Source of the DNA: RFSX01 sp965248155
GTDB lineage: Bacteria > Bacteroidota > Bacteroidia > Chitinophagales > Saprospiraceae
Direction of reading: 5' to 3'
Assembly: GCA_965248155.1 (NCBI GenBank)
Contig: CBDFIO010000002.1
Location: forward strand, 248,001-312,000
Length of the DNA stretch: 64,000 nucleotides
Under the pieces are notes generated by a model, which saw nothing but the letters and a program-made list of their open reading frames with translations, did not search any database and was not told the origin of the DNA. The position numbers were made by a program, and so were the translations under genes. Below are positions 57,024 through 64,000 of this stretch, in pieces; positions within the stretch are counted from its first letter, which is position 1, and each line of letters begins with the position of its first letter.

Positions 57024-58233
57024 TTATAAATCCTAATGATTTCAAGTCCTCCCAAAATCGAGGATAGGACTTGGATACAACATCTGGATTATTAATCCTT
57101 ATTGGAAACAAACAAGCTAATGGTGCAAATGCCATAGCCATTCTGTGATCATCATAAGTTTCTATGGCCTCTTGAGGCGACTCAATATTGCCTTCAGTCA
57201 CGTAGCTGAATTCATCAAGCTTTTTATACTGAATGGAACATTTAGCAAGCTCATTAATTAATGCTTGTATTCGATCTGTTTCCTTAATTGCCAGCGTATC
57301 CAAACCCATACTAACAAGCCTGATACCATGCATTGCAGCCATAACAGCCAAAGTCTGAGCAATATCCGGAGTCTTTAGAAAATCCAACTCAAGATCCTGA
57401 ACAGTCTTATTCGAATTGCTCAATCGGAGGGTACCATCAGAAAATGTACTTTGAACACCAAACTCCTCTGCAATTTCCTTAATGGCCGCATCTCCCTGTA
57501 GGCTGTTTGAATTCAAATGTCTCAATTCCAGATTGCATTCAGAATACATTGATGCTATGGCATAATAATAACTTGCTGCTGACCAATCTGATTCTACGAT
57601 ATAGTCTCGAGGTAAATATTGCTGGTGATCTATAGTTATTATATCCTCTGTTTCTAAAGAAGCTACCCCAAATTCTTTCATAATTTTTAAGGTCATCTCC
57701 AGGTATGGCCTTGACACCAATCGACCTTTAAGATGAATCTTCAGCCCCTTTTCCAGTAATGGAGCAATCATACATAAGGCCGATATAAACTGGCTGCTCA
57801 TATGAGCATCTATTTCCGCAAATTCACTCTTCTGTCCTTTCCAGGGCTTAATACGTAATGGAGGATAGTTTTCATTTTCCAAATAGTCAATATCCGCTCC
57901 TAATTGACGAAGGGTTTTGACTAAAGGACCGATGGGCCTTTTTTTCATTCTTTCTGATCCCGTTAGAATCTGGGTATCAGTATGAAGTGCAAAATATGCG
58001 ACTGAAAACCTGAAACTTGTGCCGGCATGTCCAGCATATTTTATATGGTCATCTGAATTTAAAATGGACTGAAGAATTTTGGTATCATCACTATCCGATA
58101 GATTAGAAATATCATTGTGATGCTGGGACAGTGCATTAATTATCAAAACTCTATTTGAAATGCTCTTGGAGCCAGGCAAATTCACCTGACCATTTAGAGG
58201 TCCTTCGGGTCCTTGGATTTTGAACTCATCCAT
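57013..58233 (-). CDS. aroA: 3-phosphoshikimate 1-carboxyvinyltransferase (EPSP synthase)
   Basis: A protein of 406 residues, short relative to the ~427 of E. coli, as is common in Bacteroidota. It joins phosphoenolpyruvate and shikimate 3-phosphate in chorismate synthesis. Motifs: LPGSKSISNRVLIINAL (residues about 20-36, catalytic Lys), GHAGTSFRFSVAYFALH, LVSRPYLEMTLKIMKEF, IVESDWSAASYYYAIA, and KETDRIQALINELAK with DDHRMAMAFAPLA near the end. Its 3' end overlaps that of the convergent zincin gene by 11 bases. It forms a minus-strand unit with an OsmC gene (3 bases between) and phoH. aroB of the same pathway lies 2.6 kb away in a plus-strand unit. Confidence 0.94.
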   Translation of the reverse strand: MDEFKIQGPEGPLNGQVNLPGSKSISNRVLIINALSQHHNDISNLSDSDDTKILQSILNSDDHIKYAGHAGTSFRFSVAYFALHTDTQILTGSERMKKRPIGPLVKTLRQLGADIDYLENENYPPLRIKPWKGQKSEFAEIDAHMSSQFISALCMIAPLLEKGLKIHLKGRLVSRPYLEMTLKIMKEFGVASLETEDIITIDHQQYLPRDYIVESDWSAASYYYAIASMYSECNLELRHLNSNSLQGDAAIKEIAEEFGVQSTFSDGTLRLSNSNKTVQDLELDFLKTPDIAQTLAVMAAMHGIRLVSMGLDTLAIKETDRIQALINELAKCSIQYKKLDEFSYVTEGNIESPQEAIETYDDHRMAMAFAPLACLFPIRINNPDVVSKSYPRFWEDLKSLGFIITH

Positions 58234-58236
58234 TTG

Positions 58237-58644
58237 TTAATCCGGCCAGATGAATTCAATGTGTTCTTCCGTATTGGGATGCAAGCTTAATGCAACCGGG
58301 CAATGGTGTGCGGCGGCTTCCAATATTTTTCTTTCTTTTCGGGAGTATGTCTTTTGTGGCATGGTAATCTTAATCCCCATCTTCGCAATTCGGCGAGGTC
58401 CTGATTCCATGGTTTTAAATACTTCCGCCTCAGTATCTGTCATATCAATATCGTGATTTCTGGCTGCGATACCCATAATAGTCAATATACATGAAGCCAG
58501 TGAAGTCGTCGTCAGATCTGTAGGTGAAAAAGCCTCTCCTTTTCCCTGATTATCCACGGGAGCATCAGTATAAATAATATTACCTGATTTGATGTGGGTT
58601 GCTTCTGTCCTTAGATCTCCTTTATAAAGAATTTTAGCTATCAC
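58237..58644 (-). CDS. OsmC family protein
   Basis: A protein of 135 residues. OsmC/Ohr fold proteins reduce organic peroxides with a Cys pair. Here one Cys lies in ASCILTIMGIAARNHDIDM and the other in HHCPVALSLHPN, the expected positions. The N-terminal strand (GDLRTEATHIKSG) and GEAFSPTDLTTTSLASC are typical. Subgroup (Ohr, OsmC or YhfA) is not settled. The VSLH-like HPNTEEHIEF ending resembles the YhfA/OsmC side. The start is GTG at 58644, overlapping the phoH TGA stop as GTGA, which implies translational coupling. Confidence 0.9.
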   Translation of the reverse strand: MIAKILYKGDLRTEATHIKSGNIIYTDAPVDNQGKGEAFSPTDLTTTSLASCILTIMGIAARNHDIDMTDTEAEVFKTMESGPRRIAKMGIKITMPQKTYSRKERKILEAAAHHCPVALSLHPNTEEHIEFIWPD

Positions 58645-59636
58645 GATTCATCATTTTTCTTTCTATAATATTCATCTACTTCTTCATATCTGTTGATAAT
58701 ATCCTTAACCAGCTTATGTCTGACCACATCTTCAGATGCCAAAAATATTTTTTCAATTCCTTCCAGGTCTGATAAAATGTCCAAAGCCTTTACCAATCCT
58801 GATTTTTGATTTCTAGGAAGGTCTACTTGCGATAAATCTCCGGTTATGATACATTTCGCGGAAGGCCCCAATCGTGTAAGGAACATTTTTATCTGAATCG
58901 AGGTCGCATTCTGAGCTTCATCAAGAATAATAAATGAATTATCTAATGTTCTTCCTCTCATGAATGCCAATGGAGCGACTTCAATGATCCTGTTCGTCAT
59001 GAAATGATTCAACTTTTCCATTGGTAACATATCATCCAATGAATCATACAATGGCCTTAAGTATGGATCTATTTTGTCTTTCAAATCTCCCGGCAAAAAT
59101 CCAAGATTCTCTCCGGCTTCGACAGCCGGCCGGGTCAAAATGATTTTGCGGACCATCTTAGATTTTAAGGCTTTTACAGCTAATGCAACAGCAGTATAAG
59201 TTTTTCCTGTACCTGCAGGACCAATGGCGAACAATATATCATTGTCTTCTGAAAGCTGAACCATCTTTTTCTGATTACGGGTTCTGGCTTTTATAGCTTT
59301 TGCATTTCGGCCATAGACGATAACATTTGACTTATTTGTGCCATTGACCTTTTCCTGATCCTCTTGCTCCAATTCAAAGCTAAGATTACCATTAAGGACA
59401 TCTTTTACATTTTGGGTTGTCAAACTGTCGTGTTGCCTGACGATTTTTACGAGTTGTTCCACCTTGGACTTTGCCTTTTGGGCGTCCTTTTTATCTCCAC
59501 TTATCTTAAGGTTTTCGCCACGAGAAGTGATTTGAAGATTGGGAAAAGCCTTTTTTAAAAGATTCAGTTTGGAATTTCTCTCACCATATAATTCTAATGG
59601 ATTTATTCCACTAATTTTTAATACAATTTCGCTCAA
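58641..59636 (-). CDS. PhoH family ATPase
   Basis: A protein of 331 residues. PhoH/YbeZ is a P-loop NTPase linked to RNA metabolism. Walker A GPAGTGKTYTA is at about residues 139-149, Walker B is LDNSFIILDEAQNAT, and GDLSQVDLPRNQKSGL, the PhoH-specific motif, follows. The N-terminal segment (about 1-90) is a KH-like domain that many PhoH-L proteins share. The start is TTG at 59636 (SEIVLKISGINPLELYG); no ATG lies upstream in frame. It leads the phoH-OsmC-aroA unit. In many genomes phoH is followed by ybeY, which is absent here. Confidence 0.92.
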   Translation of the reverse strand: MSEIVLKISGINPLELYGERNSKLNLLKKAFPNLQITSRGENLKISGDKKDAQKAKSKVEQLVKIVRQHDSLTTQNVKDVLNGNLSFELEQEDQEKVNGTNKSNVIVYGRNAKAIKARTRNQKKMVQLSEDNDILFAIGPAGTGKTYTAVALAVKALKSKMVRKIILTRPAVEAGENLGFLPGDLKDKIDPYLRPLYDSLDDMLPMEKLNHFMTNRIIEVAPLAFMRGRTLDNSFIILDEAQNATSIQIKMFLTRLGPSAKCIITGDLSQVDLPRNQKSGLVKALDILSDLEGIEKIFLASEDVVRHKLVKDIINRYEEVDEYYRKKNDES

Positions 59637-59789
59637 TACCTTTTTTCTGATTTTATTAGTTTATGAGAAGTAAAGTACTTACAATATTAAATAAAATACA
59701 AGCTTTTCGGCAGGCTTATGTTTTTTTTAAAAACACATTAAAAAAATTTATCATTTATAGATATTTGGTATTATTTTGACGCAGATAGT

Positions 59790-60557
59790 ATGCAGCTCGT
59801 TACATTGATATCAGACTTTGGCATAAAAGATCATTATGCTTCATTACTTAAGGGGACAATATTAAGTCTCAATTCAGAATTACAAATCATTGATGTAACG
59901 CATCAAGTGGATACATATGATATAAGACAAGCCTCTTATTTCCTCAATGCAATCTGTAAAAAATTTCCTCCGGGTACGATTCATATTGTTGCTGTAAATA
60001 ATTATTACGACTCCAATTATGAAATTATCCTCTTTGAATATAAAGGCCAATATTATATAGGTCCCAATAATGGTGTCTTTTCATTGGCTTTTGATTCTAT
60101 TGATGAAGATCAGATTTACAAGATTGAATATGATGAAGAAGACAGCGACTTATTTAATCTTATCGCTCATGGGGTAAGTCTGATCAGTCAAAATATGTCC
60201 ATAACAGAAGTTGGAACGCCACTCAATAGATTTGAAAAGAAGATAGATATCCAACCTGTTCAGACGAACAATGAAATAAGAGCAACCATTATCCATATTG
60301 ATAAGTATGACAATGTGATTATTAATGTCCACCGTGAATTTTTTGAGCACATAAGAAATAATCGGCAATTCGAGATTTTCTTTAAATATTATAATCCTAT
60401 CCGGGAGATCAGCGCAACTTATAGCGATGTACCCATAGGTGAAGTGCTGTGTTTGTTTAATTCTGCGAACTATCTTGAGATTGCCATTAATATGGGAAAA
60501 GCCTCAAGTCAACTTGATCTCCTTAAAGACGAAACTATCCAAATACGTTTTATATGA
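59790..60557 (+). CDS. SAM hydroxide adenosyltransferase / SAM hydrolase family protein
   Basis: A protein of 255 residues. The DUF62 family hydrolyses S-adenosylmethionine to adenosine and methionine (or fluorinates/chlorinates it in specialised members). N-terminal motifs: TLISDFGIKDHYASLLKGT (residues about 5-23), IDVTHQVDTYDIRQASYFL, PPGTIHIVAVN, and GPNNGVFSLAF. The last is the region where halogenases carry a distinguishing loop, absent at this length. The C-terminal beta domain (IHIDKYDNVIINVHREFF) is complete. The gene overlaps the next one by ATGA and is thus in a four-gene unit with aroB. Length and motif favour the hydrolase. Confidence 0.9.
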   Translation: MQLVTLISDFGIKDHYASLLKGTILSLNSELQIIDVTHQVDTYDIRQASYFLNAICKKFPPGTIHIVAVNNYYDSNYEIILFEYKGQYYIGPNNGVFSLAFDSIDEDQIYKIEYDEEDSDLFNLIAHGVSLISQNMSITEVGTPLNRFEKKIDIQPVQTNNEIRATIIHIDKYDNVIINVHREFFEHIRNNRQFEIFFKYYNPIREISATYSDVPIGEVLCLFNSANYLEIAINMGKASSQLDLLKDETIQIRFI

Positions 60558-60853
60558 TTGTCCGGATTGTAAAAATGGAGTTCAGGAAGGAAGAAGTCGA
60601 CACATTTTTGCAATTATTTGACGAGAGAAAAGAGAAAATAAGACATTTCCCAGGTTGCAATTATCTCGAACTTTTACAAGGGGATGGCCCAAAAGACAAT
60701 ATCTTCATGACCTATAGTTATTGGGATTCCGAAGAGGATCTGAATAATTATCGCTATTCTGGTTTATTTAAAGACACTTGGGATAAAACTAAAGTTTTAT
60801 TTTCAAAGCAGGCCGAAGCAATTACAATGAACAAGTATATTGAAATGAAATAA
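60554..60853 (+). CDS. Antibiotic biosynthesis monooxygenase-like (ABM/YgiN) protein
   Basis: A protein of 99 residues, the full ferredoxin-like ABM fold. MIVRIVKMEFRKEEVDTFLQLF starts the first strand and helix, followed by IRHFPGCNYLELLQGDG, NIFMTYSYWDSEEDLNNYRYSGLFKDTW and KAEAITMNKYIEM-type ending. Known members act as cofactor-free quinol monooxygenases or remain untested. The start overlaps the SAM-hydrolase stop (ATGA), and the stop abuts aroB (TAAATG), so it is translated from the same message. No cofactor motif is visible, and the substrate is unknown. Confidence 0.85.
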   Translation: MIVRIVKMEFRKEEVDTFLQLFDERKEKIRHFPGCNYLELLQGDGPKDNIFMTYSYWDSEEDLNNYRYSGLFKDTWDKTKVLFSKQAEAITMNKYIEMK

Positions 60854-61918
60854 ATGGCAGTCATTGACGCAGGACAATATGGAGTTTGGATAGATGAAAG
60901 CTACGATGCACTTGATGGTTTTATTCAAGACCTTGAAGCATCCAGGATTTTTATTCTCATCGATGAGAATACGAATAAGTATTGTCTGAACAGACTCAAT
61001 GCTAAACTGGATCATTCCATGTGTGTAATTGAGATTCATTCCGGAGAACAATACAAAAACCTTGATTCCTGCCAAATGATCTGGAATCAGTTACTTGATT
61101 CCGGCTGTGACCGTAAAAGCCTGTTAATTAATCTTGGAGGTGGAGTTATCGGTGATATGGGTGGATTTGCAGCTTCTACATTTATGCGCGGTCTTCCTTT
61201 TATTAATATTCCCACTACCCTTCTATCTCAAGTAGATGCTTCAGTCGGTTCGAAATTGGGTGTCGATTTTAAAGGTCATAAAAATACCATTGGATTATTC
61301 AATGATCCGGCTCTTGTGTTTATCGATACTTCCTTTCTGGAAACTTTGGAGATGCGGCAATTGAAATCCGGCTTTGCCGAAATTATCAAACATGCACTTA
61401 TACAATCTGAAAGCATGTGGAATCAAATTGTCACCTTAGGAGATATGGCTTTAAGTTCCGCAAACTGGAAAGATTGGGTCACTGAATCTGTGATCATTAA
61501 AAACCAAATCGTTCAGCAAGACAAAGGAGAATCAGGCCTCAGGAAAATTTTAAATTTTGGGCATACGATCGGTCATGCCATTGAATCGTCTTTGCTAGAA
61601 AAGGAGGATGCATTACTTCATGGAGAAGCCATCGCCATAGGAATGATTTGTGAATCTTATATCAGTCACAAGCTAAATATGATTTCTGAAGAAGACCTAA
61701 TTGATATCACAAGCTTAGTTCTTTCAATCTATACCGATCACCGACCTACTGCATTTAATAGAACAGATATTTTAAGTTTTGCTCAAAAAGACAAAAAGAA
61801 CCTCGAAGGTTCGATGATGTTTTCTCTCTTGGAGGGGATAGGTTCGGCACAATTTAATATTGAAGTAAGCGAAGACTTAATTTTGAAATCTTTAGACTAT
61901 TATCTCAACAATGGCTAA
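60854..61918 (+). CDS. aroB: 3-dehydroquinate synthase
   Basis: A protein of 354 residues. It cyclises DAHP to 3-dehydroquinate with NAD and zinc, the second step of the shikimate route. GGGVIGDMGGFAASTFMRGLPFINIPTTLLSQVDASVG (from residue about 95) holds the NAD loop and core, FAEIIKHALI carries the zinc-site Glu, and KILNFGHTIGHAIES and LLHGEAIAIGM supply the zinc histidines. It overlaps the aminotransferase downstream by 8 bases (ATGGCTAA). With aroA on the other strand, the window holds two of the seven common aromatic steps. Confidence 0.95.
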   Translation: MAVIDAGQYGVWIDESYDALDGFIQDLEASRIFILIDENTNKYCLNRLNAKLDHSMCVIEIHSGEQYKNLDSCQMIWNQLLDSGCDRKSLLINLGGGVIGDMGGFAASTFMRGLPFINIPTTLLSQVDASVGSKLGVDFKGHKNTIGLFNDPALVFIDTSFLETLEMRQLKSGFAEIIKHALIQSESMWNQIVTLGDMALSSANWKDWVTESVIIKNQIVQQDKGESGLRKILNFGHTIGHAIESSLLEKEDALLHGEAIAIGMICESYISHKLNMISEEDLIDITSLVLSIYTDHRPTAFNRTDILSFAQKDKKNLEGSMMFSLLEGIGSAQFNIEVSEDLILKSLDYYLNNG

Positions 61919-62735
61919 AAGGATCTATGCATATGATGGAGACAAATTTGTCTCACTTGATAAATTATCGATAGATCCTGATAATCTGGCATTTGGAAGG
62001 TCGTTCGGAGTATTTGATTTTATGCGGGCTGAAAACTACAAATTTCATTTTCTTGAAGACCACTTAAATAGATTCAAGGAAGGACAACATTTTTTGTTTG
62101 GTAGAACAGTTTATAGTAAAAAAGTTTTGCGTGGCATTCTCTCCCAATTACAAAAAAAGAATAAACTCAAAGACTCTACTTTTAAGCTTATTCTTTCCGG
62201 CATAATAAAGGAGGGCACCATGCATCCTTATCTGATCATTATCAATAAAGTTTATATTCCATACGATATTAGAAACTATACTCATGGAGCTCGAATGTTA
62301 ATGGAAGAATATACCAGAGAACATGCTCAGTACAAATCCATCTACTATCTCAATACATTTCGGGCATTCAATAAGATGAAAAAAGCTAAGGCTATTGATA
62401 TCCTTTTTTATAATGAAGATATCGTGACTGAAGCCTCGCGGAGCAATGTTTTTATCGTTAAAAACAATGCGATCTATACACCTGAATCAACCATCTTACA
62501 AGGAATTACCCGAAAGAAGATTATTGAATACCTCGGTCAAAAATTTGCAATACAGGAACAAGATTTCAATATCAATGAATTATTGGATGCTGATGAAGTG
62601 TTTATATCAAGCACACTAAAAAAGATAATGCCGGTCGTTAAAGTGGGTGAGTATAGTATTGCAGATGGAAAAGTAGGCCCAATAACCAATAGGATGATGG
62701 TAGTGTTTCAATCTGAGCTGGATAAGATAGCCTAA
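61911..62735 (+). CDS. PLP-dependent class IV aminotransferase
   Basis: A protein of 274 residues of the branched-chain/D-amino-acid aminotransferase fold. FGRSFGVFDFMRAENYKFHFLEDHLNRF opens the family. The PLP lysine is probably in HAQYKSIYYLNTF near residue 143. Then come IVTEASRSNVFIVKNN, TPESTILQGITRKKIIE and DEVFISSTLKKIMPVVKV. Class IV enzymes act as BCAT, D-alanine aminotransferase or aminodeoxychorismate lyase (PabC). Its tight link to aroB makes the PabC-like role (folate synthesis from chorismate) one idea, but the motif set does not decide. The start overlaps aroB and no gene follows on this strand. Confidence 0.87.
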   Translation: MAKRIYAYDGDKFVSLDKLSIDPDNLAFGRSFGVFDFMRAENYKFHFLEDHLNRFKEGQHFLFGRTVYSKKVLRGILSQLQKKNKLKDSTFKLILSGIIKEGTMHPYLIIINKVYIPYDIRNYTHGARMLMEEYTREHAQYKSIYYLNTFRAFNKMKKAKAIDILFYNEDIVTEASRSNVFIVKNNAIYTPESTILQGITRKKIIEYLGQKFAIQEQDFNINELLDADEVFISSTLKKIMPVVKVGEYSIADGKVGPITNRMMVVFQSELDKIA

Positions 62736-62914
62736 TCATTTCGTTACTTTCTGATCATTGATTTTTGTAAATTCAAATTTAATATGCATACCATTCATCA
62801 CATCTTGAATTGATTATTCCTTGGATCCCAATTCTAAGATTATTAACTAATAAAATGGTTGGTACAACATTTGTTCTTCAGGTTTTATTTCATTTTAATT
62901 GCACCGTTTTCAAA

Positions 62915-63229
62915 TTAAAGATCCTCCTTACTTATATTGTCGAAATCTCTTAAAAACTCAAAGTACTTAGGAGTTTTAGTGTGATAAATTATGTGTTTAA
63001 GTTCTTCACCGATATCTAATAAAATATCATTAATCTCTTCTTCTTGAAGATTTGAAGATAATAATTTTGGTAATAGTAATTCTGTTATTTTATTGCATGA
63101 TTCTTCAATATCTAGAAGTGAATGAGCTAGGACATCCGCTTCGGACTCATCCTTATTACTATAACTCCTTACTTTTTTAGATTGACTTAGAATTTGTTTA
63201 ATTCCATTATATTTTTCTGCAAAACTCAT
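62915..63229 (-). CDS. Small helical protein, candidate immunity protein
   Basis: A protein of 104 residues, rich in charged helices: FAEKYNGIKQILSQSKKV, EADVLAHSLLDIEESCNKITEL, INDILLDIGEELKHIIYH, and TPKYFEFLRDFDNI. It has no signal or TM segment, so it is cytosolic, and it is acidic overall. Nothing in it is recognised. It starts 11 bases after the stop of the RHS-like gene on the same strand, exactly where immunity genes of polymorphic toxins sit. That is context-based inference. The downstream ~180 bases to the aminotransferase contain nothing I can name. Confidence 0.6.
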   Translation of the reverse strand: MSFAEKYNGIKQILSQSKKVRSYSNKDESEADVLAHSLLDIEESCNKITELLLPKLLSSNLQEEEINDILLDIGEELKHIIYHTKTPKYFEFLRDFDNISKEDL

Positions 63230-63240
63230 ATTTCAAAAAT

Positions 63241-64000
63241 TTAAAACCCTAATAATTTATCTATTGCTTGTATTTGTGACCTAAATGACGCAATTTCTCT
63301 ATGAACTGAACTTGAATATCCACCATTCTTTTGAATATCGACTAGTTTATTCAAATGAATATCAATATTTTCTAGAAGCGAATTTCTTGAATCAATTAAT
63401 GACTTTTTTCCGTGTTGCTTTAGCTGCTTCTCATAAGCCTTAAAGGTAGCTTTACTATACAACTTCCAAGTTTTTGGAGCTAAATTTCTTCCTATACCTC
63501 GTATAAACAAGCCAAGTGCTGCTCCTTCACCGGACGGAATTGTTAAAATATCTATTCCATAACCTACTACTTCAGCTGCAGTTAAAGCTACTTCTATGTT
63601 ACTAATTACTCCATCTCCATTATAATCAATACCTATTTTTTGTTTCTTTGGCCATGGCCAATCAGAAGAATTATGCAAAGTATGATTAAAGGCACTAACT
63701 GCTATCCCTTGCCCAAATCCCTGGAAAAAATTTCCACCTCCAATAGCTGAACCTATACCGCCACTAATCCCACCACCTACGATTTGAAAATCGCTATCAC
63801 CAATAATTGAACTTACTGAAGATGATGAAGCTCCACTTAAGAATCCACTACCAAAATTTCCTCCAGTTATACCATGAGCCCCTGCTTGAAAAGCTGATAC
63901 TCCTAAAGGGCTCCAAGAAGAACTTAATCCTGCAGCGGCTCCACCAATTCCAAACGAGAAAGAAGCTTGGAATGCCCCTACTAACCCTGCTCGTAACGCT
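63241..64000 (-). CDS. C-terminal part of an RHS-like/polymorphic toxin protein (runs off window)
   Basis: The frame is open from the window edge to TAA at 63241, about 252 residues. The apparent start at 63678 is a TTG inside this frame and not a real gene start. Upstream reads a Gly/Ala/Ser-rich stretch (FSFGIGGAAAGLSSSWSPLG, FQAGAHGITGGNFGSGFLSG, SAIGGGNFFQGFGQGIAVSA) ending FNHTLHN. This is the typical post-core segment of RHS-repeat or similar polymorphic toxins, where F-x-H marks the end of the conserved part. Then come an EF-hand-like IDYNGDGVISNIEV and a basic helical tail TWKLYSKATFKAYEKQLKQHG to SVHREIASFRSQIQAIDKLLGF, probably the toxin tip. Catalytic type unknown. The upstream barrel-forming repeats lie beyond the window. 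Confidence 0.7.
   Translation of the reverse strand, partial: ALRAGLVGAFQASFSFGIGGAAAGLSSSWSPLGVSAFQAGAHGITGGNFGSGFLSGASSSSVSSIIGDSDFQIVGGGISGGIGSAIGGGNFFQGFGQGIAVSAFNHTLHNSSDWPWPKKQKIGIDYNGDGVISNIEVALTAAEVVGYGIDILTIPSGEGAALGLFIRGIGRNLAPKTWKLYSKATFKAYEKQLKQHGKKSLIDSRNSLLENIDIHLNKLVDIQKNGGYSSSVHREIASFRSQIQAIDKLLGF

Noticed and set aside
59790..60557. Fluorinase or chlorinase
   Set aside because: The length and the absence of an extra loop favour the common SAM hydrolase, and no halometabolite genes are nearby.
63241..63678. Stand-alone 145-residue protein starting with TTG
   Set aside because: The frame is open upstream to the window edge with toxin-scaffold sequence, so this is only the end of a larger gene.

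Overview
The window looks like a chromosomal segment of a Bacteroidota bacterium, probably close to the Saprospiria (Lewinella/Saprospiraceae-like). The base composition is AT-rich. Evidence for the phylum: a TonB-dependent receptor with a carboxypeptidase-like N-terminal domain, type IX secretion (T9SS)-style C-terminal domains, a DUF1800/DUF1501 pair, an alpha/beta-fused 2-oxoacid dehydrogenase E1, GH3-like and PQQ-sugar-dehydrogenase-like proteins, many short lipoproteins, and repeated TAnnTTTG motifs (the Bacteroidota -7 box) just upstream of genes. No rRNA, tRNA, CRISPR array or insertion sequence was seen. No gene-free stretch exceeds about 210 bases.

Layout. 1-6.7 kb: a truncated glycosyltransferase at the edge, then a surface/secretion block (TonB receptor, T9SS cargo protein, DUF1800, DUF1501). 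6.8-9.8 kb: a ribosome hibernation-like factor, dCTP deaminase, a phosphopantetheinyl transferase and two lipoproteins. 9.8-17.8 kb (minus strand): intact housekeeping genes gcvP, metK, a fumarylacetoacetate-hydrolase-like gene, trpS, a RidA gene, rpmF, a DUF177 gene and a PASTA gene. 17.9-26.1 kb: two broken secreted peptidases, a large SdrD-B-type surface protein and a zinc-protease lipoprotein. 26.1-34.4 kb (minus): fabG and two class A penicillin-binding proteins flanking a polytopic membrane protein. 34.5-46.2 kb (plus): a GH3-like gene, recO, fused E1, a three-gene RND efflux operon and a DUF2461 gene. 46.2-53.6 kb: typA, a DEAD-box helicase, a sugar dehydrogenase lipoprotein, a CNNM/CorC-like membrane protein and rlmN. 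53.6-57.0 kb: a 1133-residue multidomain secreted zincin-like protein with MopE-type repeats. 57.0-62.7 kb: aroA-OsmC-phoH facing a SAM-hydrolase/monooxygenase/aroB/class IV aminotransferase operon. 62.9-64 kb: the C-terminal end of an RHS/polymorphic-toxin-like protein with a small downstream gene that could be its immunity partner.

The most striking pattern is damage. Six genes between 0.25 and 22.2 kb carry about ten frameshifts or in-frame stops (TonB receptor, DUF1800, DUF1501, a lipoprotein, an M28 peptidase, an S9 peptidase). The interleaved housekeeping block and the following roughly 40 kb show no obvious lesion. All six damaged genes encode exported or envelope proteins. This fits recent decay, or slipped-strand variability, of an extracellular nutrient-acquisition set better than evenly spread sequencing error, but raw reads are needed to decide. 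The best candidates for something new are the toxin C-terminus with its small neighbour, a domain inserted inside an SdrD-B fold, and the class A PBP pair around an unknown membrane protein.
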